A DNA stretch of 42,300 nucleotides. It comes from an uncultured Marmoricola sp. GTDB taxonomy: Bacteria > Actinomycetota > Actinomycetes > Propionibacteriales > Nocardioidaceae. The position numbers and the translations under genes were made by a program. Of the stretch, positions 8,081 through 17,600 are shown piece by piece. The stretch spans positions 1 through 42,300 of the forward strand of contig NZ_CALTZE010000011.1 of the NCBI RefSeq assembly GCF_943913695.1, read 5' to 3'. The notes under the pieces were generated by a model that saw only the letters and a list, made by a program, of their open reading frames with translations, was not told the DNA's origin and made no database searches. The first letter of the stretch is position 1. Every line of letters begins with the position of its first letter.

Positions 8081-8872
8081 ATGCACGATCCTCGTGAGGG
8101 CCTGACACCGGACGGCTTCATCACCACCGGCGCCCACCGCAGCAGGGTGCCCGACGTCTTCGAGCTGGTGCTCGACGAGGTCGTCGAGGCCGTGCGCGGC
8201 GACGTCGCGGAGCTGCACCTCTACGGCTCGGTCGCGACCGGTCAGGCCGTCCAGGGCCGCTCCGACGTCGACCTGCTGGCGATCGAGGCCGACCCCGAGA
8301 CGATGGCCGAGGTCGGTCGCTGCCTCGGGCGCCGCTTCAGCGGCCTGTGCCGCGGCGTGGAGATCGGCGTCGCGGCGCCTGACGACCTCGTCGCCGAGAC
8401 CGATGCGGCCTACGGCGACCGCGTCTTCCTGCGGCACTACTGCGTGCCTCTGCTCGGCAAGGACGCCTACCGCAGCGCCGAGCCCTTCCGCGGTGACGTG
8501 CGGGCCGCGCGCGGGTTCAACGGCGACATCGGCTCCCACGCCGAGCGCTGGCGCGAGCAGGTCACCCCCGGCCTGGCGCGCCGGGTGGGCCGCAAGACGC
8601 TGCTGGCCGTCGCCGGTCTGGTGAGCGTCGCCGACCGCACGTGGACCACCGACCGGGCGACCGCGGCGCAGCGCTGGGGCCGGCTGCGCCCGCACTTGCG
8701 CGCCCAGCTGCTCACGCTGCACGCGTGGGCCCACGGCGCCCCCGCCAGCCGGGGTGAGCTCGAGGCGGCGCTCGCCGGGCAGGGCGTGGTCACCGCCGTC
8801 GTCGAGGAGTTCCGCGACACCATCGGACTGTGGTCCGGCCCCAGGTCGATGTCGCCGACAACCACCTTCTGA
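8081..8872 (+). CDS. Nucleotidyltransferase-domain protein
   Basis: A 263-residue protein with the minimal polymerase-beta-type nucleotidyltransferase signature: GS at 49-50 followed by DxD at 62-64 (YGSVATGQAVQGRSDVDLL). Such domains transfer a nucleotide (often AMP) to a small molecule or protein. The C-terminal half is helical and resembles the accessory domain of aminoglycoside-adenylyltransferase-like proteins, but substrate and role are unknown. It stands alone between the tRNA-linked inverted repeat and a membrane-protein gene, with no obvious partner, so a toxin-antitoxin arrangement is not supported. Confidence 0.82.
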   Translation: MHDPREGLTPDGFITTGAHRSRVPDVFELVLDEVVEAVRGDVAELHLYGSVATGQAVQGRSDVDLLAIEADPETMAEVGRCLGRRFSGLCRGVEIGVAAPDDLVAETDAAYGDRVFLRHYCVPLLGKDAYRSAEPFRGDVRAARGFNGDIGSHAERWREQVTPGLARRVGRKTLLAVAGLVSVADRTWTTDRATAAQRWGRLRPHLRAQLLTLHAWAHGAPASRGELEAALAGQGVVTAVVEEFRDTIGLWSGPRSMSPTTTF

Positions 8873-8898
8873 CCTGCGACAACGATCAGGTCACATCG

Positions 8899-8924
8899 GG
8901 AACACCGGGTGTGGGCCAGCCGTT
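8899..8924 (+). promoter_or_regulatory. Possible ECF-sigma promoter (GGAAC-N17-CGTT)
   Basis: GGAAC at 8899-8903 and CGTT at 8921-8924 are spaced by 17 bp, close to the pattern recognised by SigE/SigH-type ECF sigma factors of actinobacteria. A housekeeping-like -10 (TAGTCT, 8944-8949) follows slightly downstream. The site lies about 85 bp before the Bax-inhibitor-like gene. A match of nine bases can occur by chance. Confidence 0.3.
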
Positions 8925-9008
8925 GGCGCTGGTGAGGACTCGATAGTCTTCGACACGTCCGACCTCTCCGCGACCGGAGAGCGTCACCCAGGCATCCGAG
9001 GAGAGGCC

Positions 9009-9872
9009 ATGCAGAGCAACAACCCCGTCTTCGCCCGCGCCGAGGGGTTCAACGGGCGCAGCTCGAGCAACGTGAGCGACCCCTCCACGTGGGGCACCGG
9101 CTACGGCCAGGGCACCCCCGCCGGCACCGGCTACGACGCCCCGAGCGTCGACCAGGGCCGCATGACCATCGACAGCGTGGTGCAGAAGACCGCGCTCACC
9201 CTCGGCGTGGTCGCGCTCGTCGCGGCCGGCACCTGGGTGCTGACCCCCGACCTGGCCGACCCCGACCCGGCCGTCGCCTCCCGCGCGGCCGGCCTGCTCG
9301 GCACCCTGAGCATGGTGGGTGCGCTCGGCGGCTTCGTGATGGCGATGGTCAACTCCTTCAAGCGCGTGGTCAGCCCGCCGCTGGTGCTCGTCTACGCCGC
9401 CCTCCAGGGACTCTTCGTCGGCGCCTTCTCCAAGGTCGTCAGCGCGATGTTCGACCGCCCCGACATGGCCCCGCTGGTGATGCAGGCGGTGCTCGGCACG
9501 CTGATGGCGGTCGCCGGCACCCTGGCGGCCTACAAGTTCCTCGACATCACCGTGACCCCCAAGATGCGCCGCATGGGCGTCGCGCTGGCGGTCGGGCTGA
9601 TCGGGATCATGCTGCTCAACCTGGTGCTCTCCTTCTTCGACGCCGACTTCGGCATCGCGGGCTTCGGCACCATGGGCCTGATCTTCTCGGTGATCGGCCT
9701 CGCAGCCGGCATCTTCTTCCTGATCCTCGACTTCGACTTCGTCGAGCAGGGGATCGCGGCCGGCCTGCCCGAGCGCGAGTCGTGGCGGGCGGCCTTCGGC
9801 CTGACCGTCACGATCATCTGGATCTACATCAACATCCTGCGCCTGCTGGCGATCCTGCGCGGTCAGGACTGA
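9009..9872 (+). CDS. Bax inhibitor-1/YccA-like membrane protein
   Basis: A 287-residue integral membrane protein. A polar, Gly/Ser/Thr-rich N-terminal segment (1-50) precedes about seven hydrophobic helices; MTIDSVVQKTALTLG and FDFVEQGIAAGLPERESWRAAFGLT are typical of the bacterial Bax1-I family. Homologues are pH-gated Ca2+ leak channels or stress-related proteins; which applies here is unknown. The ATG at 9009 is chosen for the strong site GAGGAGAGG just upstream (about 8998-9006). The frame is open further upstream but without family similarity. Confidence 0.9.
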   Translation: MQSNNPVFARAEGFNGRSSSNVSDPSTWGTGYGQGTPAGTGYDAPSVDQGRMTIDSVVQKTALTLGVVALVAAGTWVLTPDLADPDPAVASRAAGLLGTLSMVGALGGFVMAMVNSFKRVVSPPLVLVYAALQGLFVGAFSKVVSAMFDRPDMAPLVMQAVLGTLMAVAGTLAAYKFLDITVTPKMRRMGVALAVGLIGIMLLNLVLSFFDADFGIAGFGTMGLIFSVIGLAAGIFFLILDFDFVEQGIAAGLPERESWRAAFGLTVTIIWIYINILRLLAILRGQD

Positions 9873-9878
9873 TCTGAC

Positions 9879-9893
9879 GCCCGCCCAGCGGGC
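9879..9893. terminator. Hairpin between convergent genes
   Basis: GCCCGC (9879-9884) and GCGGGC (9888-9893) form a perfect 6-bp stem with a 3-nt loop, filling the 27-bp gap between two convergent stop codons. No T-run; likely a bidirectional terminator. Confidence 0.45.
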
Positions 9894-9899
9894 AGCGGC

Positions 9900-10925
9900 T
9901 CACGCGGACGCCTCGGTCGACTCCTCGACCGGGGCGTCCTGGGCGTCCGGGGTCTGCGAGGTGCCCTCGTCGTGGACCCGGCGCCGCATCAGCGTGACCC
10001 AGCGGCCGCCGACGCCGCGCTTGGCGCCGCCGACCTCGGTGCCGTCGATCTCGGTGCCGGCGTTCTCGCTGGCGCGCAGCGCGGCGGCGCCGATCGACAT
10101 GACCGCCTCGCCGCGGTCGGCGCGCGGCGCGTCCTCCCCGTCGGGGCCCAGGCCGAGGCTGGCCAGCGCCGAGGGCACCAGCACCCGGGCCAGCGCCTCG
10201 TAGCCCGCCGCGGAGGGGTGGAACCGGTCGGGACCGAAGAGCAGCGCCGGTGCGGCGGCGAACTCCGGACCCAGGATCGAGGCCAGCGAGACCGTACGTC
10301 CCCCCGCCTCGACCACCGCGATCGTCTGCGCGGCCGCGAGCCGGCGCGACCAGATCCTCGCCACCTGGCGCAGCGGCGGGGGCAGCGGGGCGATGGTGCC
10401 GAGGTCGGGACAGGTGCCGACCACGACCTCGACGCCGGCCTCGCGCAGGGCGCCCACGGCCTCGGAGAGGTGGCGCACCGAGACGGCCGGCAGCACAGCG
10501 TGGGTGACGTCGTTGGCGCCGATGAGGATCACCGCGAGGTCGGGCTCGGTGCTGAGCGCCTGCCGGACCTGGACGAGCAGCTGGCTGGACTGGGCGCCCA
10601 CGACGGCGTACTCACGCAGGTGGACCCGTCGGTCGGCGCGCTCGGCCACCAGGGAGGCGAGCCAGGCGCCGGGGGTCTGCTCGACCGCGCTCACGCCGTA
10701 GCCCGCGGCGCTGGAGTCGCCCAAGAGCGCCAGGCGCAGCGCGGGGCCCGGCCGGCCGCGGCCGTACCAGCCCGTGGCGTCGGGCACCCGCGAGTCGGTG
10801 GTGCCGATGGCGCGCCGGGCGATGCGGGCCTCGGCCCGCAGCAGGGCATAGGTCAGCAGGCTCAGCCCGCCGCCCCCGAGCACGGCGGAGGACGCCTTGC
10901 GCCCCGCTGCCCCCACCTTCCCCAC
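9900..10925 (-). CDS. SGNH/GDSL-type esterase
   Basis: A 341-residue hydrolase with the SGNH blocks: GDSSAAGYG (catalytic Ser, about 70), the Gly/Asn region GAQSSQL, GANDVTH, and the C-terminal DRFHPSAAGY with catalytic Asp-x-x-His. An N-terminal hydrophobic segment around GGGGLSLLTYALL may anchor it in the membrane. After about residue 250 there is a long Ala/Glu/Thr-rich tail, ending in an acidic repeat-like stretch. It could act on cell-envelope lipids or acylated sugars. It follows the nuclease-fold gene by 20 bp but appears to have its own leaderless promoter. Confidence 0.87.
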   Translation of the reverse strand: MGKVGAAGRKASSAVLGGGGLSLLTYALLRAEARIARRAIGTTDSRVPDATGWYGRGRPGPALRLALLGDSSAAGYGVSAVEQTPGAWLASLVAERADRRVHLREYAVVGAQSSQLLVQVRQALSTEPDLAVILIGANDVTHAVLPAVSVRHLSEAVGALREAGVEVVVGTCPDLGTIAPLPPPLRQVARIWSRRLAAAQTIAVVEAGGRTVSLASILGPEFAAAPALLFGPDRFHPSAAGYEALARVLVPSALASLGLGPDGEDAPRADRGEAVMSIGAAALRASENAGTEIDGTEVGGAKRGVGGRWVTLMRRRVHDEGTSQTPDAQDAPVEESTEASA

Positions 10926-10931
10926 GGGCCG

Positions 10932-10937
10932 ATCCTA
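10932..10937 (-). promoter_or_regulatory. Leaderless -10 box of the SGNH hydrolase (TAGGAT)
   Basis: Read on the minus strand, TAGGAT ends 6 bp before the GTG start at 10925, so the predicted transcription start is the start codon itself. The box lies in the 20-bp gap after the upstream gene. Confidence 0.55.
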
Positions 10938-10945
10938 CGGAGCCC

Positions 10946-12244
10946 TCAATCCTGCAGGTGGGCGCGCCCCAGGATGAGGGGGTGGTCGCCGATCTTGGTC
11001 AGGGCGGGATAGCGGTCGCGCAGGAAGTAGCTGAAGCGCACCTGCCCGGCAGCGAAGATCCAGTCGATGGAGTGGTACTTGGCGGGCATCGAGCAGGTCT
11101 CGCTCGGCACGCTGTTGGGCGAGATCATCAGCTTGCCGGCGGTCAGCGGGCAGAAGGCCTTCTCGTTGTCGTTGAAGTCGCCCAGCAAGAAGACCGGCCG
11201 TCCCGAGGCCCGCAGGTCGATGACCTTCTGGCGCTCGACGGCCACCGCCTTGGCGCGCCAGCCGGCGTGGTCTCCGCGCTTCTTGCTCGTGGCCGGGTTG
11301 TGCACGTTGAGGAACCACGCCGTCCGGCCCGTGGAGCGCTCACGGAGCAGCACGGCCGGCATCGCGCGCGGGTTGCCCCGGAAGTAGGGCACGGAGAAGG
11401 TGTGCGCGTCGACCAGCTCCATGGTCGACCGGCGCCACTTGATGGCGTTGTCGGTGTCGCGCGCGGGGCCCGGCGGGTCGAAGAAGTAGGTGCCCCAGGT
11501 CTTGTTGTAGCCGGCCTTGACGGCGTAGTCGTGCTGCTCCTTCTGGTATTCCTGCAGCCCCACCACGTCGACGCCGCGGGAGTCGAGCAGGGCCATCGCG
11601 CGCCGCAGCCGCGTCGGGTACGCCGCGTAGCCCTTGCGCTTGCCGGCCTCGGTGTGGTTGGCACCCAGGATGTTGAAGGAGCCGACCATGAACCCGTCAG
11701 TGTTGAAGAGCTTGCGCACGGGGAGCCGGTCGCCGACGTGACGGCTCAGCCACGACGTCGGGTTGACCGTGCCGCTGCCGGTGTGCACCTTGAACTGCAG
11801 CGCACAGGCCGACTGGCTGGGGAAGCGGCCCAGCGTGCCGAGCTTCTGGCCCGCCGCGATGATCTGCCCCGAGCTCACCGAGGCCGTGCGCAGGTAGGCC
11901 GAGCCGGTCCACAGCTGGCCGGGCCCGGTGTGCACCCGCACGATGTAGCGCGTGGCGCCCTTGATGGTGCGCTTGATGACCACCGCCGTGCCGGGCGTCG
12001 TGGCGCGCACCAGGGAGCCGCACGGCGCGGCGATCTTGGTGAAGCCCGAGGACGCGGTGTAGCTCTTGGCGTCCTTGACCTGCTTGGAGCCGACGAGGGG
12101 GTAGAAGACGTCGGGCGCCTGGACGCTGCGCGACTTCGGGTCGTTGGCCACGGCTGGCGTGGAGACCGCCACGGCGGAGGCGCTCAGAGCGAGCCCGAGA
12201 GTGGCGGCCACCAGCGCGCGAGTGCGCCGTACGTGCGGGGTCAT
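10946..12244 (-). CDS. Secreted endonuclease/exonuclease/phosphatase-fold protein with M23-like N-terminal domain
   Basis: A 432-residue secreted protein (Sec signal 1-33, cleavage near AVA-ND). Residues about 180-432 form an EEP (DNase I/sphingomyelinase-like) domain: GSFNILGANHT, the catalytic Glu in VVGLQEYQ (E232), NVHNPA, LLGDFNDNE and the final GDHPLIL histidine. Residues about 55-165 resemble an M23/LytM domain in order and spacing (APCGSLVRA, GQLWTGSAYL, GQIIAAGQKLGTLG, ALQFKVHTG, NPTSWL), but the zinc-binding HxH is replaced (ALQFKV), so it should be non-catalytic. The minus-strand ATG is preceded by AGAGAGAAG. Substrate (nucleic acid or phospholipid) is unknown. Confidence 0.85.
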   Translation of the reverse strand: MTPHVRRTRALVAATLGLALSASAVAVSTPAVANDPKSRSVQAPDVFYPLVGSKQVKDAKSYTASSGFTKIAAPCGSLVRATTPGTAVVIKRTIKGATRYIVRVHTGPGQLWTGSAYLRTASVSSGQIIAAGQKLGTLGRFPSQSACALQFKVHTGSGTVNPTSWLSRHVGDRLPVRKLFNTDGFMVGSFNILGANHTEAGKRKGYAAYPTRLRRAMALLDSRGVDVVGLQEYQKEQHDYAVKAGYNKTWGTYFFDPPGPARDTDNAIKWRRSTMELVDAHTFSVPYFRGNPRAMPAVLLRERSTGRTAWFLNVHNPATSKKRGDHAGWRAKAVAVERQKVIDLRASGRPVFLLGDFNDNEKAFCPLTAGKLMISPNSVPSETCSMPAKYHSIDWIFAAGQVRFSYFLRDRYPALTKIGDHPLILGRAHLQD

Positions 12245-12419
12245 GGGGGGTGCTTCTCTCTGTCGGGGGGCCGTGGAGACGGTCGGTCAGGAGATGTGTG
12301 GAGTATGCACCAATTTCGTGGGTCAGACGTGACGGATGTGAAAATAGTGCCGACACGCCGCGAGCGGTAGTTGCAATCTAGAGTCACCGTCCGCTCGCCG
12401 GGAAGCGTGCGCGAGGCAC

Positions 12420-12425
12420 TAGCGT
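12420..12425 (+). promoter_or_regulatory. Near-leaderless -10 box of cbs (TAGCGT)
   Basis: TAGCGT lies 8 bp before the ATG at 12434, predicting a start one or two bases before the codon. The divergent gap 12245-12433 is unusually AT-rich for this genome around 12300-12400 and should hold the promoter for the secreted nuclease-fold gene as well (CATACT on the minus strand at 12302-12307). Confidence 0.55.
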
Positions 12426-12433
12426 GGGGCGGC

Positions 12434-13813
<1,380 letters not shown>

Positions 13814-13862
13814 CGCGTCCGGGGCGCGCGCAATAATTCTCGCAAAACGGACACCGTTGCCG

Positions 13863-14010
13863 TAGTCTGGGAGTGTGCCCGGGGGCGGTGTGCCCGCACC
13901 ACTCCGGGCGCACGGCTCGCGAGGCGGAGCGCCTGCTCGGCAGGCCCCTCCACGTCCGTCCGGTCGGGCCGAGGATGGTGGGGTGGCACTCCCAAGGTCG
14001 CCCCACCATC
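13863..14010 (+). ncRNA. Candidate structured RNA downstream of cbs
   Basis: In the 405-bp gap between convergent cbs and the YigZ gene, an AT-rich patch (13829-13846) and TAGTCT (13863-13868) look like a promoter. The predicted RNA from about 13875 contains CCTGC/GCAGG and AGGCG/CGCCT hairpins and ends in a 14-bp hairpin (GATGGTGGGGTGGC, 13974-13987, paired with 13997-14010). The 9-nt loop ACTCCCAAG is complementary at six bases to GGGAGT at 13869-13874, near the 5' end. No coding frame is convincing. I cannot assign a known RNA family. Beyond it, 14011-14218 contains only a 14-bp direct repeat (CGTACGCGCTCGGC at 14053 and 14084) and weak hairpins. Confidence 0.3.
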
Positions 14011-14193
14011 TGCCTCTGCGCTCGGCGTCGCGCCGGCGCCGCGCCGGGGCGGCGTACGCGCTCGGCGGCGGCGTGAGGGCGGCCGTACGCGCTCGGCCGC
14101 GTCGTCCGGGGTCGTGCGGCCATGTGGTGCGGTGCTAGGCACTCGGAAGGGCCGGACAGGCCTTGTTCACATGCAATAACCCCGCGTTACATG

Positions 14194-14214
14194 GATCTCG
14201 GGGCCCAGGAGATC
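14194..14214. terminator. Weak hairpin after the YigZ gene
   Basis: GATCTC and GAGATC form a 6-bp stem around a 9-nt loop just beyond the minus-strand stop at 14219. No T-run, so support is low. Confidence 0.25.
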
Positions 14215-14218
14215 GGGG

Positions 14219-14866
14219 TCAGCGGGCGGTGTCGACCCACTCCTCGCCGACGACGACGGGGGTGGCGGTGCCGCCGGTGAGCTCTGCGACGATCTCCTCG
14301 ATGATGCCGCGGGCGGTCGGGGGGACGGCGAAGCGCAGCTGGGCGTCGCCGGTGTACTCCACGCCCAGGACCCGGGCGCCGCGGGCGCGCAGGTCGTGCT
14401 CCAGGCGCCCGACCTCGGTGAAGTCGACGGTCACCTCGCACACGTCCTGGCGCACGCGCTCGACGAGGCCGACCTCGTCGAGCGCGGCGCGGGTGGCGTC
14501 GGCGTAGGCGCGGGAGAGGCCGCCGGTGCCCAGCAGGGTGCCGCCGAACCACCGCGTCACGACCGCGACCACGTCGCTGAGCTCGTGGCCGCGCAGCTGC
14601 TGCAGGATCGGGGCGCCCGCCGTGCCCGGCGGCTCGCCGTCGTCGGAGGACTGCTCGATCGCGCGCTCGGGGCCGACCACGAAGCCGAAGCAGTGGTGCT
14701 TGGCGTCCCAGTGCTCCCGGCGCACCTGGGCCAGTACGCCGCGCGCCTCGCCCTCGTCGCCGACCCGCGCCACCTGGCAGCGGAATCGCGAGCGCTCCAC
14801 CTCGAGCTCGGCGACGCCGTCGCGGGCGATGGTGAGGTAGGAGGTGGAGGTGGCGGGCCCGGTCAC
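14219..14866 (-). CDS. YigZ/IMPACT family protein
   Basis: A 215-residue protein of the YigZ family (bacterial relatives of eukaryotic IMPACT, UPF0029). The signature VTRWFGGTLLGTGGLSRAYADA is clear, preceded by KHHCFGFVVG and SDDGEPPGTAGAPILQQL; the C-terminal ~70 residues form the DUF1949 ferredoxin-like domain. Function in bacteria is poorly defined and may relate to RNA or ribosomes. The GTG at 14866 fits the family N-terminus and a leaderless start; the frame is open upstream but the sequence there is not family-like. Confidence 0.92.
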   Translation of the reverse strand: MTGPATSTSYLTIARDGVAELEVERSRFRCQVARVGDEGEARGVLAQVRREHWDAKHHCFGFVVGPERAIEQSSDDGEPPGTAGAPILQQLRGHELSDVVAVVTRWFGGTLLGTGGLSRAYADATRAALDEVGLVERVRQDVCEVTVDFTEVGRLEHDLRARGARVLGVEYTGDAQLRFAVPPTARGIIEEIVAELTGGTATPVVVGEEWVDTAR

Positions 14867-14872
14867 GTCGCC

Positions 14873-14878
14873 ATTGTG
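14873..14878 (-). promoter_or_regulatory. Leaderless -10 box of the YigZ gene (CACAAT)
   Basis: On the minus strand CACAAT ends 6 bp before the GTG at 14866, so the predicted start is the start codon itself. Confidence 0.45.
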
Positions 14879-14933
14879 TGGGGCGGTGGGGGTGTCTCGC
14901 GAGACGTCCACGGGCTGGGCACGCCGCGCCTGC

Positions 14934-14939
14934 GAGGAT
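14934..14939 (+). promoter_or_regulatory. Leaderless -10 box of the cobalamin-binding protein gene (GAGGAT)
   Basis: GAGGAT ends 6 bp before the ATG at 14946. Together with the minus-strand box at 14873-14878, the 79-bp divergent gap appears to hold two leaderless promoters. Confidence 0.45.
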
Positions 14940-14945
14940 CGCGTC

Positions 14946-15831
14946 ATGCGCATCGTCTCGCTGCTCCCTTCGACGACGGAGATCCTCTTCGCCCTCGGTG
15001 CGGGCGACCAGGTCGTCGGGGTCACCTTCGAGTGTGACCATCCCGCCGAGGCGCGGCAGCGGCGCATCGTCTCGACCAGCGCGATGCCCGAGGGGCTGGA
15101 GCCGTCGGCGATCGACGACTTCGTGGCGGCGGCGATGCGCGCGGGGGAGGACCTCTACCACCTCGACGAGGGCGCGCTGAGCGGCCTCGACGCAGACCTC
15201 GTGGTGACCCAGGACCTCTGTGCCGTGTGCGCGGTCGACGTCTCGGTGGTCGACGACGCCCTGGCCCACCTGGGCTGCCAGGCCGAGGTGCTCACCATCG
15301 ACCCGCACACCCTCGACGAGGTGATCGCCTCGATCGGCACCCTGGGGCGGGCCTGCGGCCGCGAGGAGCAGGCGCACGAGCTGATGGCGAGCCTGCGCCG
15401 CCGCCTGACCCTGGTGTGGGGGCGCACGCTGACGCTGCGCAGCCGGCCGCGGGTGCTGGTGCTGGAGTGGACCGACCCGCCCTACGCCCCCGGCCACTGG
15501 GTGCCCGACATGGTGGAGATGGCCGGCGGCACCTCAGCGCTCGGCACTGCGGGGGAGAAGTCGGTGGCGGGTCACCTGGGAGCAGGTGCGCCACTCGCGG
15601 CCAGACGTGGTCGTCTGCGCGCCGTGCGGCTACGACCTGGCCGGCTCCGTGGCGCTGACCGAGAAGCTGCTCGCCGGAGGGGAGCTGCCGCCGGACGTGC
15701 CGGTGTGGGCGGTCGACGCCAACGCCTCCTGGGCCCGCCCCGGCCCGCGCCTGGTCGACGGCGTCGAGGCGCTTGCGGCCGTCGTTTCCGGAGCCGAGCC
15801 CGACCCGGCGGCGGCACGTCGGCTCAGGTAG
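14946..15831 (+). pseudogene. Cobalamin-binding (BtuF-like) protein, interrupted by a frameshift
   Basis: The N-terminal 207 residues (MRIVSLLPSTTEILFALGAG, FECDHPAEAR, EWTDPPYAPGHWVPDM) match the BtuF/cobalamin-binding substrate-binding fold without a signal peptide. At about 15566-15567 the homology shifts from frame 3 to frame 1: GEKSV is followed by RVTWEQVRHSRPDVVVCAPC only if one G is removed from GGTGGCGGG. The +1 frame then ends normally with VWAVDANASWARPGPRLVDG and a stop at 15829-15831. Unrepaired, the first frame runs on to 15962 as nonsense. It is either a recent pseudogene or a sequencing error. With the shift corrected the protein would be about 294 residues. Confidence 0.85.
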
Positions 15832-17593
15832 GTGTCCCGCTCATCGCGGCGCGCAGGGCGGCGGTGATCGCGCGGATGCGGTCGGCCGGGATCTTCAACA
15901 CCTCGCGGTCCCAGGTGAGCAGGCCGTTGACCTCGTCCTCGACGTCGGTGAGCTGGGTGTAGACGGTCGCCGCGAGACCGGCCTCGGCCTGCACCCGCAT
16001 CGCCTCGTGGAGCTCGGCGAAGGCCTCGGTGAGCGAGTCCGCGTCGGGGAAGCGGCGGTAGCCGAACTCGCGGGGGCTCCAGGCGTGGTCGGGCAGGTGC
16101 TGGGAGTAGCCGCCGTACTCCGAGAGCACGACCGGGCGTACGTCGCCCCGGCGCCGCCGCGCGGGCATCGTGAAGTGCTGGAGGTAGGAGTGGTGGCCGC
16201 GCAGGTCGCCGCCCCCCTGGTCGACCCAGCCGCTGGCGCCGAGCACCAGCCGGGTCGGGTCGAGGCGGCGTACGCGCTCGGCCACGGCGTTGGCGTCGAA
16301 CTGGCCCCAGCCCTCGTTGAAGGGCGTCCACACGACCACGCTGGGCGCGGAGCGCAGCAGCCGCACGGTGGCGTCGACCTCGGCGAGGAACTCCTCGCGA
16401 CCCGCGCGCGAGCTGCGACCGAAGAGCGGGTAGAGCCGGTCGGGCAGCCGGCGGTCGGTCCTGGCGCGGTGGGCGGCGATCGAGCGGTAGCGCTCGCCGC
16501 CGTTGACGACGTCCTGCCAGACGAGCAGGCCGAGGCGGTCGCAGTGGTGGTACCAGCGCAGCGGCTCGATCTTGGCGTGCTTGCGCAGCACCGTGAAGCC
16601 GAGCGAGCGCACCAGCTCCAGCTCGTGCACGATCGCCTCGTCGCTGGGGGGCGTCAGCAGGCCGTCGGGCCAGTAGCCCTGGTCGAGCAGCCCGACGTGG
16701 GGGCAGACCTCGCCGTTGAGCAGCAGCCGGCGGTGGCCGGCCGCGTCGGTGCCGACGCCGACCGAGCGCAGGCCGGCGTACGACGCCACCTCGTCGTCGC
16801 CGAGCCGGACCGTCACGTCGTGGAGGAACGGGTCGTCCGGCGACCACCGGCGCGCGCCCGGCAGCGGCACCGACGTGGGCTCGCCGAACGGCACGCTCGC
16901 GCGCGCCAGCTCGGAGCCGGCGGCGCTGACGACGACGTCGGCCCGCGCCGGGGCGTCTCCCGAGCCGCCCGGCTCGACGGTCACGACGAGGGCCTCGGCG
17001 TCGAGGTCGGGGGTCAGCACCAGCTCGGCGACGTAGGCCGCGGGCACGGCCTCGAGCCAGACCGTCTGCCAGAGGCCCGACTGGGCGGTGTACCAGATGC
17101 TGCCGCGGTCGAGCCGCTGCTTGCCGCGCGCGTGCCAGCCCGTCTCGGAGAGGTCGCGGACCCGCACCACCAGCTCGTGCGGGTCCTCCGGCGCGCCCAC
17201 CAGCGCGTCGGTGACGTCGAGGGTGAAGGGCAGGTAGCCGCCCACGTGCGAGCCGACCTCGGTGCCGTCGACCCACACGGTGGCCTGCTGGTCGACCGCG
17301 CCGAAGCGGAGCAGCAGCCGCCCGCCATCCGGAGGAGCCGGCGCGGTGAAGTCGCGGCGGTACCACAGCCACTCGTCGGGCTGCAGCTGTCGGCCGGAGC
17401 CGGAGAGCCGCGCCTCGGGGGAGAAGGGCACCGTGATCGGCCCGTCGTACGACGCGGGCGCGGCGTCGCTGGACGTGAAGGCGTGCTGCCACTCGCCGTT
17501 GAGCGAGCGCCACCCCGGCCGCACCAGCTGCGGGCGGGGGTGCTCGGGGAGGGGGTCGGCACGGTCGAGCGTCCGGCCCCAGCGGGTCAGCAC
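15824..17593 (-). CDS. Glycoside hydrolase family 2 protein
   Basis: A 589-residue cytoplasmic (no signal peptide) beta-glycosidase of the GH2 family. Domain order: jelly-roll sugar-binding domain (about 20-185, GEWQHAF, EWLWYRRDF), immunoglobulin-like domain (about 190-275), and TIM barrel (about 285-585). The acid/base is in TPFNEGWGQF (E427) and the likely nucleophile in VLSEYGGYS (E492). GH2 covers beta-galactosidase, beta-mannosidase and beta-glucuronidase; the substrate cannot be fixed here. Its 3' end overlaps that of the convergent cobalamin-binding gene by 8 bp. It follows a small membrane-protein gene by 7 bp, likely in one transcript. Confidence 0.92.
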   Translation of the reverse strand: MLTRWGRTLDRADPLPEHPRPQLVRPGWRSLNGEWQHAFTSSDAAPASYDGPITVPFSPEARLSGSGRQLQPDEWLWYRRDFTAPAPPDGGRLLLRFGAVDQQATVWVDGTEVGSHVGGYLPFTLDVTDALVGAPEDPHELVVRVRDLSETGWHARGKQRLDRGSIWYTAQSGLWQTVWLEAVPAAYVAELVLTPDLDAEALVVTVEPGGSGDAPARADVVVSAAGSELARASVPFGEPTSVPLPGARRWSPDDPFLHDVTVRLGDDEVASYAGLRSVGVGTDAAGHRRLLLNGEVCPHVGLLDQGYWPDGLLTPPSDEAIVHELELVRSLGFTVLRKHAKIEPLRWYHHCDRLGLLVWQDVVNGGERYRSIAAHRARTDRRLPDRLYPLFGRSSRAGREEFLAEVDATVRLLRSAPSVVVWTPFNEGWGQFDANAVAERVRRLDPTRLVLGASGWVDQGGGDLRGHHSYLQHFTMPARRRRGDVRPVVLSEYGGYSQHLPDHAWSPREFGYRRFPDADSLTEAFAELHEAMRVQAEAGLAATVYTQLTDVEDEVNGLLTWDREVLKIPADRIRAITAALRAAMSGTPT

Positions 17594-17600
17594 CGCAGCC

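Noticed and set aside
8081..8872. Nucleotidyltransferase as a MenA/AbiEii-type toxin
   Set aside because: No small partner gene is adjacent on either side, and the protein is longer than the minimal MNT antitoxin type. Generic nucleotidyltransferase is the most that can be supported.
13873..14138. Short plus-strand frames in the gap after cbs, one preceded by a TAGTCT box at leaderless distance
   Set aside because: The translations are Arg/Pro/Ala/Gly low complexity without hydrophobic or domain pattern; strong hairpins suit a structured RNA better.
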